The notes under the pieces are model-generated. The model worked only from the letters and a program-made list of their open reading frames with translations, made no database searches and was not told where the DNA came from. Below are positions 5,128 through 6,051 of a stretch of DNA of 6,051 nt, one piece after another (position 1 is the stretch's first letter; every line of letters begins with the position of its first letter). The stretch is from Palsa-504 sp050010815 (GTDB taxonomy: Bacteria > Actinomycetota > Actinomycetes > Streptosporangiales > Streptosporangiaceae): the NCBI GenBank assembly GCA_050010815.1, contig JBEKKH010000499.1:1-6051 (forward strand), in the 5' to 3' direction. The position numbers and the translations under genes were made by a program.

Positions 5128-6051
5128 ATGGCCGACTACCCTGCCCTCCGCATGCTGATGATCATCGGCTCCGGCGAGACCAGCCCGACCATGGTCACGG
5201 TGCACAAGGATGTCCTGGCGCGGCTCGGCGTGCGTGCGCCGCGGGCGCTGCTACTCGCCACGCCGTACGCATTTCAGGAAAATGCGGACACGGTGTCGGC
5301 TCGGGCGAAGCGGTACTTCGCCGGCCACGTCGGGCTGGACGTCTGCGTCACGCCAGGCACAAGCGTGGACGCCGACCCTGGGATGGCTCCGCCGATGCTC
5401 GGGGAGCAGGCGCAGGACCAGGAAGCGGCTGACATCTCCGCCGCGGACTGGGTCTTCGCCGGGCCCGGGAGCCCGTCGTACGCGCTCGCGCACTGGCAGG
5501 CCGGCCCGGTGGCAGGCGCGCTGCGGGAACGGGTCCTGGCTGGCCACGGGCTGACCGTACTGGCCTCGGCCGCCGCCGCCACGGCGGGCCAGTTCACCCT
5601 GCCGGTGTACGAGATCTACAAGGCGGGCGGGGCGCCACGCTGGCTGCCCGGGCTCGACCTGATGGGCACGCTCGGCTTGAAGGTCGCGGTCATCCCGCAC
5701 TTCGACAACACCGAGGGCAGCCACTACGACACCCGGTACTGCTACCTCGGGGAGCGAAGGCTGGCGGTGATGGAGCGTGAGCTTCCAGCCGGCACCGCCA
5801 TCCTCGGCGTCGACGAGCACACCGCCGTCCTGATCGACGTAGGAACCAGCGGCATCGAGATCCGCGGCCGGGGAGGAGTCACCGTGCGCCGGGCCGGGCA
5901 CAGCGTGATCTTGCCGTCCGGCGCCCGGCTGACGATGGCCGAGCTGCGCGGCCTGGTCAGGGGGGCTCGACGCGCGAGCAGAACTGGGACCGGAAGAGGC
6001 GGCGGCGGTTCGGGCAGCGGAGGGAACGGGGACGGATACGGGAACGGGGGC
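5128..6051 (+). CDS. Class-I glutamine-amidotransferase-like / peptidase S51-type hydrolase (C-terminus cut by window edge)
   Basis: Seen: 308 codons open to the window end. The start MLMIIGSGE is the first strand and loop of the flavodoxin-like fold of the S51/cyanophycinase group. GPGSP (112-116), LASAAAA with Ser147, PHFDNTEG (190-197) followed by HYDTRYCYLGERRL, and DEH (229-231) are further landmarks that I associate with the actinobacterial type-1-GATase-like relatives. Known: S51 enzymes (peptidase E, cyanophycinase) are serine hydrolases with the nucleophile in a GxSAG-type elbow. Here the elbow reads LASAA, so activity cannot be assumed and the substrate is unknown. The core ends near residue 275; residues 280-308 are Arg then Gly/Ser/Asn-rich, either a disordered tail or a linker to a domain beyond the edge. 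Start: ATG 5128 is the first good ATG, probably leaderless; GTG 5110 and ATG 5152/5158 are in frame. No operon link to VKOR, 567 bases upstream. Confidence 0.8.
   Translation, partial: MADYPALRMLMIIGSGETSPTMVTVHKDVLARLGVRAPRALLLATPYAFQENADTVSARAKRYFAGHVGLDVCVTPGTSVDADPGMAPPMLGEQAQDQEAADISAADWVFAGPGSPSYALAHWQAGPVAGALRERVLAGHGLTVLASAAAATAGQFTLPVYEIYKAGGAPRWLPGLDLMGTLGLKVAVIPHFDNTEGSHYDTRYCYLGERRLAVMERELPAGTAILGVDEHTAVLIDVGTSGIEIRGRGGVTVRRAGHSVILPSGARLTMAELRGLVRGARRASRTGTGRGGGGSGSGGNGDGYGNGG

Overview
The window looks like chromosomal DNA from a high-GC actinomycete. It is very GC-rich by eye, with strong G/C preference at third codon positions. It carries three actinobacterial hallmarks: an AfsR/SARP-type regulator, a thioredoxin-fold protein of the DUF929 type with the N-terminus MGKASRTK, and a bacterial VKOR. 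I cannot name the genus from sequence alone; a Streptosporangiales- or Catenulispora-like soil actinomycete is a guess.

Layout. Positions 1-1847 (minus strand) hold most of a large AfsR/SARP-family regulator (winged helix, BTAD, NB-ARC) whose C-terminal end lies beyond the left edge. Positions 1848-2626 are a long non-coding gap between divergent genes, with two A+T-rich islands, several inverted repeats and a perfect 16-bp hairpin with a seven-C loop. Positions 2627-3577 (plus) encode a membrane-anchored, extracytoplasmic thioredoxin-fold protein with a CPYC active site. Positions 3724-4560 (plus) encode a four-helix vitamin K epoxide reductase (VKOR) homologue with an unusual cationic hexapeptide-repeat N-terminal tail. 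Positions 4561-5127 are non-coding and hold a 78-bp imperfect palindrome built from four copies of a GGATCC-centred unit, plus shorter repeats. Positions 5128-6051 (plus) encode a class-I glutamine-amidotransferase-like / peptidase S51-type protein that runs off the right edge in a glycine-rich tail.

How the genes work together. The CPYC protein and VKOR form a plausible disulfide-forming pair. The first would oxidise cysteines of exported proteins, and VKOR would reoxidise it and pass electrons to menaquinone. A good candidate promoter inside the 146-nt gap suggests VKOR can also be transcribed on its own. The AfsR-type regulator is divergent, and nothing in the sequence ties it to the disulfide genes. 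The S51-like gene has its own upstream region and no evident functional link to them.

The points most worth a second look are the 12-unit basic repeat tail on VKOR, the 78-bp palindrome after VKOR, the C-loop hairpins in the regulator's upstream region, and the altered nucleophile elbow and Gly-rich tail of the S51-like protein. No mobile element, CRISPR array, tRNA or rRNA was seen.
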